Assembly (NCBI GenBank): GCA_904501975.1
Contig: CAJGCZ010000007.1
Coordinates: 1-64,000, forward strand
Direction: 5' to 3'
Length of the DNA stretch: 64,000 nucleotides
DNA from: an uncultured Akkermansia sp.
GTDB taxonomy: Bacteria > Verrucomicrobiota > Verrucomicrobiia > Verrucomicrobiales > Akkermansiaceae
Shown: piece after piece, positions 8,214 to 17,295 of the stretch
How positions within the stretch are numbered: position 1 is the first letter of the stretch
Layout of the letters: the number at the start of each line of letters is the position of its first letter
Translations under genes and position numbers: made by a program
Notes under the pieces: generated by a model
Seen by the model: only the letters and a program-made list of their open reading frames with translations
Told to the model about the DNA's origin: nothing
Databases searched by the model: none

Positions 8214-8636
8214 ATGAAAGCACGTAAAATATGGAACGCCTTTGCCGTGGCTACCTTGGGGCTGGGTATGGTATCTTGCTCGCCCACGGAATCCGAATTC
8301 ACGGAAAAACTTTGCTCACTGGCGGAGGAAGCCGCCGAGCTGCTTTTGGATTGCAAGGAGTGGGATGAAGCCATTGACGTGGGCGACGATTTGCATGAGC
8401 TGGCAGATGACATGGCGAAGCTGGCAGAAGATTGTGAAAAGGCCATTGTAGCCATTCTGGAGGAGGAAGGCGACATGACCGAGACAGAATACAAAGACCA
8501 CAAAGAGCTGCTGAAGAAGCGTAGGCAGCATGCCCTCGAGGCCTTGCAGAAGGCCGAAGCGCACATTGATGCCAATGAAGCCGGTAAATCTAAATACCTG
8601 CGCATGGCCATTGGGCGCATTAAGAAATATTTGTGA
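8214..8636 (+). CDS. Small helical lipoprotein, paralogue of the previous gene
   Basis: 140 aa with a lipoprotein signal (lipobox VSC-S, Cys about residue 22) and an acidic, fully helical mature domain (ELLLDCKEWDEAID, ADDMAKLAEDCEKAI, then a basic helix LLKKRRQHALEALQ). It lies 20 bases after the preceding lipoprotein gene and is likely cotranscribed. The shared (A/E)E(M/L)LLDC motif points to duplication. Possibly a periplasmic structural or binding protein; nothing more can be said. Confidence 0.75.
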   Translation: MKARKIWNAFAVATLGLGMVSCSPTESEFTEKLCSLAEEAAELLLDCKEWDEAIDVGDDLHELADDMAKLAEDCEKAIVAILEEEGDMTETEYKDHKELLKKRRQHALEALQKAEAHIDANEAGKSKYLRMAIGRIKKYL

Positions 8637-8688
8637 TTTTTGACTTGAGCGCATGTCATAATATGACTGAAAGTGTGGGATTTCTAGG

Positions 8689-8716
8689 TTGACTCGCGGG
8701 GCAAAAGTGGTATAAT
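8689..8716 (+). promoter_or_regulatory. Sigma70-like promoter of the tryptophanase-family gene
   Basis: TTGACT (8689-8694), 16-bp spacer, TATAAT (8711-8716). It gives a leader of about 75 bases before the ATG at 8797, longer than for most genes here, and the leader can form a TTCCG/CGGAA stem. Confidence 0.7.
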
Positions 8717-8796
8717 GTGCGCTCGTTCCGGCTCGGCCTATTGTTATGGTAACGGCGCAGTAGCGGAACACTCACACACTCAATTCAACATCTGTC

Positions 8797-10248
8797 ATGT
8801 CAGTAGTCAAGTTTTACAAAGAGGAGCACCAGGTTCCGTTGGAAATGCACAAAGTGCGCGTGGTGCAAAAGCTGTTTCTTCCGACCGTAGAGGAGCGCGT
8901 AGCCAAGCTGAAAGAAGCCGGCAACAACACCTTCCTTCTGCAAAACCGCGATGTGTTCATGGACATGCTGACGGATTCCGGCGTGAATGCCATGAGTGAC
9001 AACCAGGTGGCAGCCTCCATGCAGGCTGATGACTCCTATGCCGGTTCCGAAACCTTCAACCGTCTTTCCCGCGTTATCGAGCAGGTGTTCGGCACCAAAT
9101 ACTTCCTGCCCGCCCACCAGGGCCGCGCTTGCGAAAACATTTTGGCTGAGACCTTTGTGAAGGAGGGCGACGTGGTGCCGATGAACTTCCACTTCACCAC
9201 CACCAAGGCTCACATTACCCGTAAGGGAGGCCGCGTAGAGGAGCTTATTATTGCAGAGGGGCTTGACCCGAACTTGGAGTACCCCTTCAAGGGCAACTTT
9301 GATATTGCCCGCCTGCGCGCCTTGATTGAAGAGGTGGGCCCGGAGCACGTACCCTTTGTGCGCATTGAGGCCGGCACCAACCTGATTGGCGGCCAGCCGC
9401 TGAGCATGCAGAACATGCTGGAAGTGGCGGCGGTATGTAAGGAATACGGCGTCATGTCTGTGCTGGATGCCTCCCTGCTCCAGGACAACCTGTACTTTAT
9501 CAAGACCCGCGAGGAGGCCGCTAAGAACATGAGCATTGCCGAAATCATCCGCAAGATTGCCGATGAGATGGATCTCATTTACTTCTCCAGCCGCAAGCTT
9601 GGTTTTGCCCGTGGCGGCGCTATTGTGTCCAACAACGAGTCTCTGATTCTCAAGATGAAGGCCTTTATTCCGCTGTACGAGGGATTCCTTACCTACGGCG
9701 GCATGGAGGTGCGCGCCATGGAGGCCATGGCCGTGGGCCTGCTTGAGACGCTTGATGAGGAAATCATCAACCAAGGCCCCATCTTCATTGAATACTTGGT
9801 GAAGGAACTTTCCGAGTACGGCATTCCCATGGTGAAGCCCGCCGGTGGCTTGGGTGCCCACATCAACGCCACCGAGTTCTTGCCCAATATTCCGCACGAG
9901 CAGTACCCCGCCGGTGCATTGGCCACGGCTTTGTACATTGCCGGTGGTATTCGCGGCATGGAGCGCGGTTCTTTGTCCGAGCAGCGCAACCCCGACGGCT
10001 CCGAGAACTATGCCGAGCTGGAGTTGGTGCGTTTGGCCTGCCCGCGCCGTGTGTTCACGCTTTCCCAAATCAAATATTGCGCCGACCGCGTGAAGTGGTT
10101 GTACGACAACCGACACCTCATCGGTGGCTTGAAGTGGGTGGAAGAGCCGGAGGTGCTTCGCTTCTTCTTCGGTAAGCTTCAACCGCTGAGCGATTGGCAG
10201 GAGAAACTGGCTGCTAAGTTCCGCGAGGACTTTGGCGACAGCCTGTAA
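8797..10248 (+). CDS. Beta-eliminating lyase, tryptophanase/tyrosine phenol-lyase family (atypical)
   Basis: 483 aa PLP enzyme of fold type I. Family blocks are present: NTFLLQNRDVFMDMLTDSG, MSDNQ, SYAGSETF (Tyr81), PAHQGRACENIL, FHFTTTKAH, GGQPLSM, EGFLTYGGMEVRAMEAMAVGL, GIRGMERGS and LRFFFGKL. The Schiff-base lysine is expected at Lys267 (SSRKL) and the pyridine-binding Asp at Asp224. Two positions near the cofactor differ from characterised members, by comparison from memory: the Arg of DATR/DSAR is Leu227, and SGKKD/SAKKD has become SSRKL. The family splits Trp to indole or Tyr to phenol plus pyruvate and ammonia; the substrate here is uncertain. Own promoter and strong terminator: a single-gene unit. 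Confidence 0.85.
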   Translation: MSVVKFYKEEHQVPLEMHKVRVVQKLFLPTVEERVAKLKEAGNNTFLLQNRDVFMDMLTDSGVNAMSDNQVAASMQADDSYAGSETFNRLSRVIEQVFGTKYFLPAHQGRACENILAETFVKEGDVVPMNFHFTTTKAHITRKGGRVEELIIAEGLDPNLEYPFKGNFDIARLRALIEEVGPEHVPFVRIEAGTNLIGGQPLSMQNMLEVAAVCKEYGVMSVLDASLLQDNLYFIKTREEAAKNMSIAEIIRKIADEMDLIYFSSRKLGFARGGAIVSNNESLILKMKAFIPLYEGFLTYGGMEVRAMEAMAVGLLETLDEEIINQGPIFIEYLVKELSEYGIPMVKPAGGLGAHINATEFLPNIPHEQYPAGALATALYIAGGIRGMERGSLSEQRNPDGSENYAELELVRLACPRRVFTLSQIKYCADRVKWLYDNRHLIGGLKWVEEPEVLRFFFGKLQPLSDWQEKLAAKFREDFGDSL

Positions 10249-10272
10249 AATCTGCCTAGCAGTCATTTACTG

Positions 10273-10308
10273 AAAAGCCGCTGCCCTTTCAACGGGGCAG
10301 CGGCTTTT
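10273..10308. terminator. Strong bidirectional intrinsic terminator
   Basis: AAAAGCCGCTGCCC and GGGGCAGCGGCTTTT form a near-perfect 14-bp stem with a 7-base loop, A-run on one side and T-run on the other. It serves both the lyase gene (+) and the GH20 gene (-). Confidence 0.9.
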
Positions 10309-10334
10309 GCTATGAAGGAAATCGCGAGAAGAAG

Positions 10335-12410
10335 TTACTCCTTCACGGGGATGAGGGAAACACCCCAAGATTGATGTTCACCCACGTAGGGTTGCTCAAT
10401 AATGAAAGTATTGGTGCCCTTCTGAAGCTCAATTTCAATCGGCTCCTGCACCCACCAAATTTCTTCGGGGTCGAGCGGCTTTTCAAAATTCCAAGCATTA
10501 CCGGGATGATTGTTCTGCCCGGCAAGCTGATACGTGCGGGGATTTTTAATTTCCTTGCCATTTAACCAAATGCGGGTACCGCAGCCGGACCATTCGCCAT
10601 TCTTGGGCACGCCGGTATAGCGGCGGTTGGAGCGAGCGGGGGCATCGAACCCGAGCATAAACTTTTGCGGGCCGGCTTGTTTAGCATCAATCGTCGTTAC
10701 AGCCCAGACGGTATGGCCGGGCTTGGTGGAAGGATACATACCCAAATAGCCGGTATCGGGGCGTGTGCGGAAGTACAAGTTGGCACCCAAGGCACGGCGG
10801 GCTTTAAGCCCATCTACCTTACCTTGCAGCACTTTCTCGCGCACAGGCGCTGCATCCTTGGTGGCAACGGGTTCCACAACCGTCCAAGTAACGCCGGACT
10901 CTGCCCATACGGGGAAATCCTCTGCTGCGTACATCGTACGGCGCAGGGTTTGCATTCTCTTCTCAAACAGAGAGAATGCTTTGGTGGCGGTTGTTTCTGC
11001 AGCTGTCATTTCCAGCGGCAGGTGGTCGCCATCCGCAGCACCGCCTTTCCAGGCGCGCTCAGCCATAGCCATCAGGCCCGGCCACATAGCACACATACCG
11101 GGAATGTACTCCTTATTGTCAACCTTACCATCCGGCCAAATACAAATAATGGGACCCAAACGCAGGGAATCACCACATTCTACACCGCAAGGACGCATGA
11201 AGAAATAGCGGCGCACCAACAAAGCGGGGTCAAACAAGTTGGCATAGCCCATGGTAGAGTCAAAAGCGCGGCGCGTAATGCGGTCTTTGGGAATAGACTT
11301 AGCCACCAAATCTGCCCCCTCGCCCCAGCGCTGCTCGAGGGAATGCTCACCCACCGGCAAATCTCGGTGGCTCGCCCATTGCATGGGGGTGCGACCGTGA
11401 GATTGAAGCTTCTTGGTCACAAAACCCACAAACTGCGCGGCATTGGGAATGCGCACTTCATCGGCACCAAAGTGAATGATGGGGCACAGCTCTTTGGGGA
11501 TTTCCTTGCAGAACTCATCCAGCAAATCACCCACAATCTTCATCCCCTGCTCGGTGTGCATTTTGAAACCAAACGCACGCTCAAAATAGGCACTGTGGCC
11601 GGGCATATCCAACTCCGGAATCACCGTAATGTTGCGCTCTTTAGCAAAGCGAATCACCTCGCGAATTTGGTCGTAGGTATACGTATCATTCAAGTCGCGA
11701 GTACGGTGCTTGGGGTCGTTAAGCTGGGGATAAGCCTTGCACTGTATATGCCAAGCGGGGTAATCCGTCAAATGCCAATGGAATGTATTAATTTTCAGCA
11801 ACGAGGCCAGAGCAAGCTCCTGTTTAATACGCTCTACGGAACGGAAATTGCGCCCGCAATCCTGCATATAACCACGGTGCTTGAAAGCGGGCCAGTCCGT
11901 AATCTCGCAATAGGGCAATTTGCCGTTACCGGTAGCCAGCATCTGGCGCAAGGTCTGCAAGCCATTGAATCTGGCAGAATCGGTACAGGCTGTTATGTGC
12001 ACGCCTTTCTTGTTAATGACAAGCTTATACCCCTCAGACAAATGTTCAGAAGGAAGCGCCTTGGAATCCCTGATGAAGCGTACCGTCAGGGATTGCGAGC
12101 CCTTCAGCTGAGCCGCGGCATCCTTGCAAGCAGCCAGAACCGTGGCGCATATTTTGTGATGAGGGAAATCGTAAACGGGCTTAAGACTGCCAATGTTGGA
12201 AACATCCATCGAACCACGCCCCCACTTAACCTGTTGCGGGAAAGGGATAAGAGAAACGGGAGCTTCGGACTCCAAGGCTAAATCATGAGGAGAAGTCCAC
12301 GTATCCTGACGATAAGCCGCATCGGCTTGCGGTACATAATCGTACCCTGCAGCCCACACATGAGGCGCTGCCAAGGAAAGGCATGCCATTAAAAAAAGTG
12401 TTCGGAACAT
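10335..12410 (-). CDS. Secreted GH20 beta-N-acetylhexosaminidase
   Basis: 691 aa with a signal peptide cut around residues 19-21 (HVWA-AG). An N-terminal GH20b-like domain (about 50-165) is followed by the catalytic barrel (about 170-450): KHRGYMQDCGRNF, NTFHWHLTDYPAWHI, IPELDMPGHSAYF and the catalytic pair Asp317-Glu318 in HFGADEVRI, as expected for substrate-assisted removal of terminal GlcNAc/GalNAc. The last 130 residues look like a beta-rich accessory domain. This enzyme class is central to mucin and chitobiose breakdown and fits the OgpA-like protease elsewhere in the window. A good ribosome site (AAAGGAG) precedes the ATG; a TTGACA box and a small ACACAA/TTGTGT hairpin lie just upstream. 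Confidence 0.93.
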   Translation of the reverse strand: MFRTLFLMACLSLAAPHVWAAGYDYVPQADAAYRQDTWTSPHDLALESEAPVSLIPFPQQVKWGRGSMDVSNIGSLKPVYDFPHHKICATVLAACKDAAAQLKGSQSLTVRFIRDSKALPSEHLSEGYKLVINKKGVHITACTDSARFNGLQTLRQMLATGNGKLPYCEITDWPAFKHRGYMQDCGRNFRSVERIKQELALASLLKINTFHWHLTDYPAWHIQCKAYPQLNDPKHRTRDLNDTYTYDQIREVIRFAKERNITVIPELDMPGHSAYFERAFGFKMHTEQGMKIVGDLLDEFCKEIPKELCPIIHFGADEVRIPNAAQFVGFVTKKLQSHGRTPMQWASHRDLPVGEHSLEQRWGEGADLVAKSIPKDRITRRAFDSTMGYANLFDPALLVRRYFFMRPCGVECGDSLRLGPIICIWPDGKVDNKEYIPGMCAMWPGLMAMAERAWKGGAADGDHLPLEMTAAETTATKAFSLFEKRMQTLRRTMYAAEDFPVWAESGVTWTVVEPVATKDAAPVREKVLQGKVDGLKARRALGANLYFRTRPDTGYLGMYPSTKPGHTVWAVTTIDAKQAGPQKFMLGFDAPARSNRRYTGVPKNGEWSGCGTRIWLNGKEIKNPRTYQLAGQNNHPGNAWNFEKPLDPEEIWWVQEPIEIELQKGTNTFIIEQPYVGEHQSWGVSLIPVKE

Positions 12411-12510
12411 GATTCTCCTTTAACACAAAAAGCGCCTTGTGTCAATATTAAAGAACTCGGCAAGCCCGCATCGCCGGGGATTGAGAGAAGCTCTCGGGCA
12501 ATAACAAACA

Positions 12511-12635
12511 AAGAGCAATGTGTCTATATCGTAGGGTGGGACTTCAGTCCCACCTTTTTGGTGGTATGGTTTGATAATAAATGTTGGACTAAAGTCCAAC
12601 ACTCCGATAGTATTTCCCCCCACAACTACCAATTT
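12511..12635 (+). repeat. Double-hairpin repeat, copy B
   Basis: The core 12523-12621 is 99 bases like copy A, with essentially one base changed in hairpin 1 (GGTGGGACT-TC-AGTCCCACC, a better palindrome) and an identical hairpin 2. The terminal inverted repeat is eroded. It sits between the divergent ends of the GH20 promoter region and the end of the gene at 12684-13520. No gene is visible in 12411-12683. Confidence 0.8.
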
Positions 12636-12683
12636 GTAGGGATGAAAGAACATCCACCAAAGGGCCAACAGAGGCTTCGGCAA

Positions 12684-13520
12684 TTAAGACAATCTCAAAT
12701 CCGGTACAAGGGCGCGGGTAGAGGAGTCATGCAATTCCACAATGGAATCTTCAATAGCCGGTCCGAAGGAATCCAACAAACGGCATACCCCGAATGAGGA
12801 CACCTTCTCTTCATACTCAGCCACCCAATCAGCCATTTGCGCGACGGCTTGTTCCGAATCAGTAAGGAATGGGAAGCGGGGCAAGCCGAGCCGGAAAGGC
12901 TTGGGCGAGAGGCGAGCGCGCCAGCACTGTTGCTTGCGGCACAGGTTTACATAGAGGGGGTCTGCCTGCAACTCACGGAAGAGATACGCCATGCGCTCCG
13001 AGCTCGGGGATATCCCCTGCCCACGCAACAGCACACGCCAACCATGAGCCGTGCGATACACGCGGGCGGAAAGCTCGGCACCTGCCGCGCATAATGCCGC
13101 CACCTTTTCCAGCAACAAATTTTCGGGAGATTTACTGAGCCCCAACAAACGCTTAAACCACGAATCCTTAAAGGAATCCACATCCACAAAACAATGGGTA
13201 ACAGAGTTCAACACCTCGGCACCATAGCGGTTGCGAGTCACGATGTTGCCCTCGCAAGGCTGCTGCAGCACGGGCTCAAGCATAGAAGCGGTGTATTCCG
13301 AATCACCGGGAAAGGAGGATAACTCGCGCAAAGCCAAAGCATGGCGTATCATGGCTGCATCGCTATGGTTGCGGCAAGAAAGGTAATCTTCCCACAAACG
13401 GCGCTTACGGCTCAATACCGCTTCAGCTTGAAACATCGACTCAAAGGAAGCACCGTATAATTTAATGGTGCGGCCAGCTATTTCGCGCTTTTCCTTAATC
13501 CAATAGGTAGGAATTTTCAT
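12684..13520 (-). CDS. Conserved hypothetical protein
   Basis: 278 aa, soluble, no signal peptide or membrane span. Its middle has a pattern I remember from a widespread uncharacterised family: VDVDS (about 113-117), then VYRTAHGWRVLLRG, then ADPLYVNLCRKQQCWRARLSPKPFR. The paired acidic residues, a YRTxxGxRV strand and an Arg-rich SPKP motif suggest an enzyme or nucleic-acid-binding fold, but I cannot name it. Last gene of a four-gene operon, 5 bases downstream of the 662-aa gene, so tied to the two ABC exporters by context. Function unknown. Confidence 0.7.
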   Translation of the reverse strand: MKIPTYWIKEKREIAGRTIKLYGASFESMFQAEAVLSRKRRLWEDYLSCRNHSDAAMIRHALALRELSSFPGDSEYTASMLEPVLQQPCEGNIVTRNRYGAEVLNSVTHCFVDVDSFKDSWFKRLLGLSKSPENLLLEKVAALCAAGAELSARVYRTAHGWRVLLRGQGISPSSERMAYLFRELQADPLYVNLCRKQQCWRARLSPKPFRLGLPRFPFLTDSEQAVAQMADWVAEYEEKVSSFGVCRLLDSFGPAIEDSIVELHDSSTRALVPDLRLS

Positions 13521-13525
13521 TTTGA

Positions 13526-15514
13526 TTAAGAGAGGGTTACGTTACCGGGAGCAAGAGCTTGGATGCTGCCTATCAGGGCATTTGTTATACTGAACACGGT
13601 TGCGGATATAAGCTCGCCCTGCTGGGTGGCCACACAACAGAAGCGAGACCTCCCCTCATGCTGTACACGTTGCACGCTAAATTGCAGTTCTTCTGTTACG
13701 CCTCTCTTTTGCCAAACATCAAAGCAGGTGCGCAAATGGCGCAATAAATCCCATTTAGAGGAAAACGCCAATTCCGCCGTTTGCGAGGTGTAGGCCACAT
13801 CCTCTCGAAGGCAAGGCAAAAGCTTCTCAAAACTCTGAGACTGCATGCAGTCTGAGAACAAATGTGCCGCCTGTTCCTCCGAGAGAGCGGTAGCCGCCTG
13901 CATGGTCACGCGCTCCGGCAAGGACAAAGAAACTACCGTACCGTGCTGCTCCGCAGAAAGAGTGAACGAATCCGGAGCACCATCCACGCTCTTCAAATGC
14001 AGGGTTACAAAACAAATATCAGCGGGTTTGCCATCCTGCGGGGTTTTCGCCATGTGCGCAGGATACTTATCGGCAGCAAAGCGGCAGCGGTACCCGCGCT
14101 GGTCTTCGTGTTGATTCACAACGGTATCCACCATCACCATCAAACGCTCACCGGAGGGGGACAATAAGGCAAACTCGGGGCGCCCAAAGCGGAATAAAGG
14201 CTCGAACGGCGCGTCTATGGTATAGCCTTTGCGAATGAAGGCCGCGGCCAGCGCCGCCAAGGGAGCGCCATACGGCAGCAACTGAGCGTGCGTTTCCTGT
14301 GCCTGAGACTCCAAACGGGCCAGCTCCTCCAGCTCATCGGTTTGAGGAGAATCTGCCCAGCACGTGGACGATTCCACCAAGGCATCGGGCGCGGCATACA
14401 AAGTGCCTTGGGCAGATACGACCTCGCCCACACGAGGTGTTTTGCCGGAAAGGCGGTGCTCAAATACATACAGATTAAAGAGCAAGTGAGGCAGTTTGGC
14501 GTGCACCTGCACCCCCAAACAATAACCGCGCATGCTGCTAAACTGAATGGCCGCCACAGATTTTACCACACCCGTCATCTCAGCTCGGGTGCCGTCTATC
14601 TGTTGTAAACACGGGGCGCCCTGCTCTTGAAAGAGGAAGGAATCTGCCACCAAACTCACAGCCCAGCGCAGGTGCATACCACGCTTGAGCTTGCCGGGGA
14701 ACATGGTTAGCTCCGCACAGTTGGCGCGGTATACATTCCCTCGCTCATCCATGAGCTCTACATGAGTGGGGTGGGTATCGTACACCTCCAGCTCATTCAC
14801 GGCATTATCTGAGGAATAAAAGTCCGCACGCTCCACGCGAAGCGCGCCGTTCTGCTCGCCACAGGTGTGCACCAGCAAGAGGGGACACACACCGGCATCG
14901 GAGCACAGAATGCGGGCACCGGCAGGAAGGTCGCGATACTGAGCCACGCCCTGAATGTAGGGATAAATACGCGTGCCGTTGTTTGCAACCTCGCGAATCA
15001 GCGTATGCCATTTAAGCTCATGAGCCTCGCCTAACCAATGCGGAGCAGAATGCGTGGGCGGCAAGAACTGCTGCACAACCGCGCCGGATTGCCAGGCGCC
15101 ACGTGTTCTGAGCGCTACCGGGGGCTCTGCCACGCAACGAGCGTAATCCGGGCGCAAGTGCTGCACCACACAGGGCAGCACAAGGATATCTGCTGCGGGG
15201 TGAGCCTCTGCCCAAGCATATTGCAGGGAACTTAATGCCGCAGCAGAAGAAACGGAAGCCACACACAGCACATATACGGCAACGGGCGCCCCGGCAAGCT
15301 CTGCAGTGAAATGCGGGGAGCCATCCGCAGCGCGCATGGCATCAATATAGCGATTGCGAACCGAAGCACCGAACGCTGCACGGAGATGCGATTCTACGCC
15401 GGATTCCGCCACAGCCATGAGGTCGGGCACCTTCCATTCGCTCAGCTCTGCAACATCTGCTGAGCTGGTGGCTCGAGCTAAAACCGAGGGCGACATATTG
15501 TAGGCGTTCATCAT
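13526..15514 (-). CDS. Uncharacterised 662-aa protein with possible C-terminal NTF2-like domain
   Basis: 662 aa, mostly alternating strands and short helices, no clear signal peptide or membrane segment. Residues about 180-370 resemble a beta-rich region; the last 110 residues (LFSDCMQSQSFEKLLPCLREDV to the C-terminus) resemble a SnoaL/NTF2-like cone (weak inference). No catalytic motif recognised. Its start overlaps the stop of the upstream ABC transporter gene by 4 bases and its stop is 5 bases before the 278-aa gene, so all four are translationally linked. It may be a cytoplasmic partner of the exporters; not demonstrable from sequence. Confidence 0.65.
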   Translation of the reverse strand: MMNAYNMSPSVLARATSSADVAELSEWKVPDLMAVAESGVESHLRAAFGASVRNRYIDAMRAADGSPHFTAELAGAPVAVYVLCVASVSSAAALSSLQYAWAEAHPAADILVLPCVVQHLRPDYARCVAEPPVALRTRGAWQSGAVVQQFLPPTHSAPHWLGEAHELKWHTLIREVANNGTRIYPYIQGVAQYRDLPAGARILCSDAGVCPLLLVHTCGEQNGALRVERADFYSSDNAVNELEVYDTHPTHVELMDERGNVYRANCAELTMFPGKLKRGMHLRWAVSLVADSFLFQEQGAPCLQQIDGTRAEMTGVVKSVAAIQFSSMRGYCLGVQVHAKLPHLLFNLYVFEHRLSGKTPRVGEVVSAQGTLYAAPDALVESSTCWADSPQTDELEELARLESQAQETHAQLLPYGAPLAALAAAFIRKGYTIDAPFEPLFRFGRPEFALLSPSGERLMVMVDTVVNQHEDQRGYRCRFAADKYPAHMAKTPQDGKPADICFVTLHLKSVDGAPDSFTLSAEQHGTVVSLSLPERVTMQAATALSEEQAAHLFSDCMQSQSFEKLLPCLREDVAYTSQTAELAFSSKWDLLRHLRTCFDVWQKRGVTEELQFSVQRVQHEGRSRFCCVATQQGELISATVFSITNALIGSIQALAPGNVTLS

Positions 15515-17295
15515 ACAGCACCTTGCCTATCAAACAATTCCTTATACAGCGGGCAACAGGCGTAGAGCTCCTCGTGGGGGCCATCGCCCACAATACGGCC
15601 GTGGTCAAACACCAAAATACGGTGGGCATTGCGCAGCGTGCTGAAACGGTGAGCCACAATCAGCGTGGTGCGGCCTTGGGCGAGGGAATCCAACTCTTGC
15701 TGAATCTCCTTTTCGCTTTCGGCATCGAGCGAGGCCGTTGCTTCATCCAGAATAAGGATGGGTGCATCCTTAACAAAAGCGCGCGCAATGGCTACACGCT
15801 GGCGCTGGCCGCCGGAAAGGCCTGAGCCGCCCTGCCCCAACTGCGTATCAATACCCCGGGGTTGGTTCTCTAAGAAAGCAGACACCTTGGCAGCAGAGGC
15901 AGCAGTGGCAATCTGCTCATCCGTAGCCCCTTGGCGCCCCAGTGCAATATTCTCCTTAATCGTACCGGTGAACAGCAAGGCCTGCTGGCCCACAATAGCC
16001 AAATGCTCGCGCAAATCATGCCTCATAACATCGCGCACATCGATACCGTCCACACAAACACTACCGGCAGATGCCTCGTAAAAACGGGGAATAAGGCTGG
16101 CAAAAGTAGTTTTACCGGCACCACTGGGGCCCACTAAGCCCACAATTTGCCCGGCAGGAATATGCACATTCACCTCCTTCAGCACCGGCTTACCGGGTTC
16201 GTATTCAAAGGTAACATTCTTGAAATCGATATCACCACGCACACGTGCAGGCAACGCCACGGGGGAAGCGGGGTCGGCAATGGGATTTTGCTCGTTGAGC
16301 ACTTCTTCCAAACGAACCAAGGCACCTTGGGCTTCGTTCATGCGGTTGAAGGCCAAACCGGCGCGTTTCATAGAATCAAAAGTAAAGAACAGAGCCAGCG
16401 CCAAGGCCATGAAGTCCTCCAACCCCATGCCGCTGTAATGCCCCATCACCAGCACCACAGCTAAGGCCAAACCGGTGCAGGTCTCCATAATGGGGACAAT
16501 AAGACGCTGGTACTTCACCAATTTGATAATGTTGCGCTTATAGGAAGCGGAAGAAGACTTAAAGTCCTCAATCTCGCGCTCCTCCAGCGCATAGGCACGC
16601 ACCTCGCGCTGCGTTTCCAAATTTTGCTGTACAACGGTGTTCAGCTCACCCAGCTCGGCCTGAGCCTGCTTGGAGCGGGCAGAAATCTTTTTGCCGAAGG
16701 AAATAATAGGCCAAGCCGCCAAGGCAATGAAAAGCAAAGCCAACACCATCTCCACACTGCCGGAGCTGAACAAAAGATAGAAGAAGGCAGAAAAGGCGCA
16801 AATGCAGGTAATGGGTTGCTTTACCAAATCATTGGCCACGTGCGAAAGCACGTTTTGCACGTTACCCGTATCTGCCACAATGCGGCTCACCATATCGCCC
16901 TTACTGCGGCGCTCTAAATAAGCAATCGGCAGCTCCTGCACATGGTGGAACACCGTTTTGCGCAAACCTTCCAAAATGCGGAGGCCCAAGATATTCACCA
17001 CCACATGATTACCCCACATGGCCACGCCTCGGATGGCAAAAACCAGCGGCATGCTGGCGCAGGCCAGAATAAGAATGGTGGTAGCGGATAACTCCTTAAG
17101 GGCGGGCACGTGTTGCAACAGCAGGGGTTCCTCGCCACTGCCGCTGTAGAAGACAACGGGGAACACGTACTTGACCATCAGCGGAACACCAAGACCACTT
17201 ACGGCAGCGGTAATAAGACCCGTTAGCAACGAGGCCAACAACCACGTGTAATGGGGAAGAAGAAAGCGGCGGGCAAATTGAAGGATTCGTTTCAT
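15511..17295 (-). CDS. ABC exporter, fused permease and ATPase (MsbA-like)
   Basis: 594 aa half-transporter. A six-helix transmembrane domain fills residues 1-320, then a full nucleotide-binding domain: Walker A GPSGAGKTT, Q-loop region, signature LSGGQRQR, Walker B ILILDEATASLD and the switch His in IVAHRFST. The arrangement is that of lipid/drug exporters such as MsbA. It overlaps the gene on each side by 4 bases. With the following 663-codon frame it probably forms a heterodimer, although both ATPase sites look intact. Substrate unknown; lipid or lipid-linked glycan export is plausible. Confidence 0.9.
   Translation of the reverse strand: MKRILQFARRFLLPHYTWLLASLLTGLITAAVSGLGVPLMVKYVFPVVFYSGSGEEPLLLQHVPALKELSATTILILACASMPLVFAIRGVAMWGNHVVVNILGLRILEGLRKTVFHHVQELPIAYLERRSKGDMVSRIVADTGNVQNVLSHVANDLVKQPITCICAFSAFFYLLFSSGSVEMVLALLFIALAAWPIISFGKKISARSKQAQAELGELNTVVQQNLETQREVRAYALEEREIEDFKSSSASYKRNIIKLVKYQRLIVPIMETCTGLALAVVLVMGHYSGMGLEDFMALALALFFTFDSMKRAGLAFNRMNEAQGALVRLEEVLNEQNPIADPASPVALPARVRGDIDFKNVTFEYEPGKPVLKEVNVHIPAGQIVGLVGPSGAGKTTFASLIPRFYEASAGSVCVDGIDVRDVMRHDLREHLAIVGQQALLFTGTIKENIALGRQGATDEQIATAASAAKVSAFLENQPRGIDTQLGQGGSGLSGGQRQRVAIARAFVKDAPILILDEATASLDAESEKEIQQELDSLAQGRTTLIVAHRFSTLRNAHRILVFDHGRIVGDGPHEELYACCPLYKELFDRQGAV

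Noticed and set aside
8800..10266. 488-codon open frame opposite the tryptophanase-family gene
   Set aside because: Antisense shadow of a well-supported PLP enzyme; His/Gly/Leu-rich translation without domains.
10665..12281. 538-codon open frame opposite the GH20 gene
   Set aside because: Antisense shadow; the GH20 frame has signal peptide and catalytic Asp-Glu.
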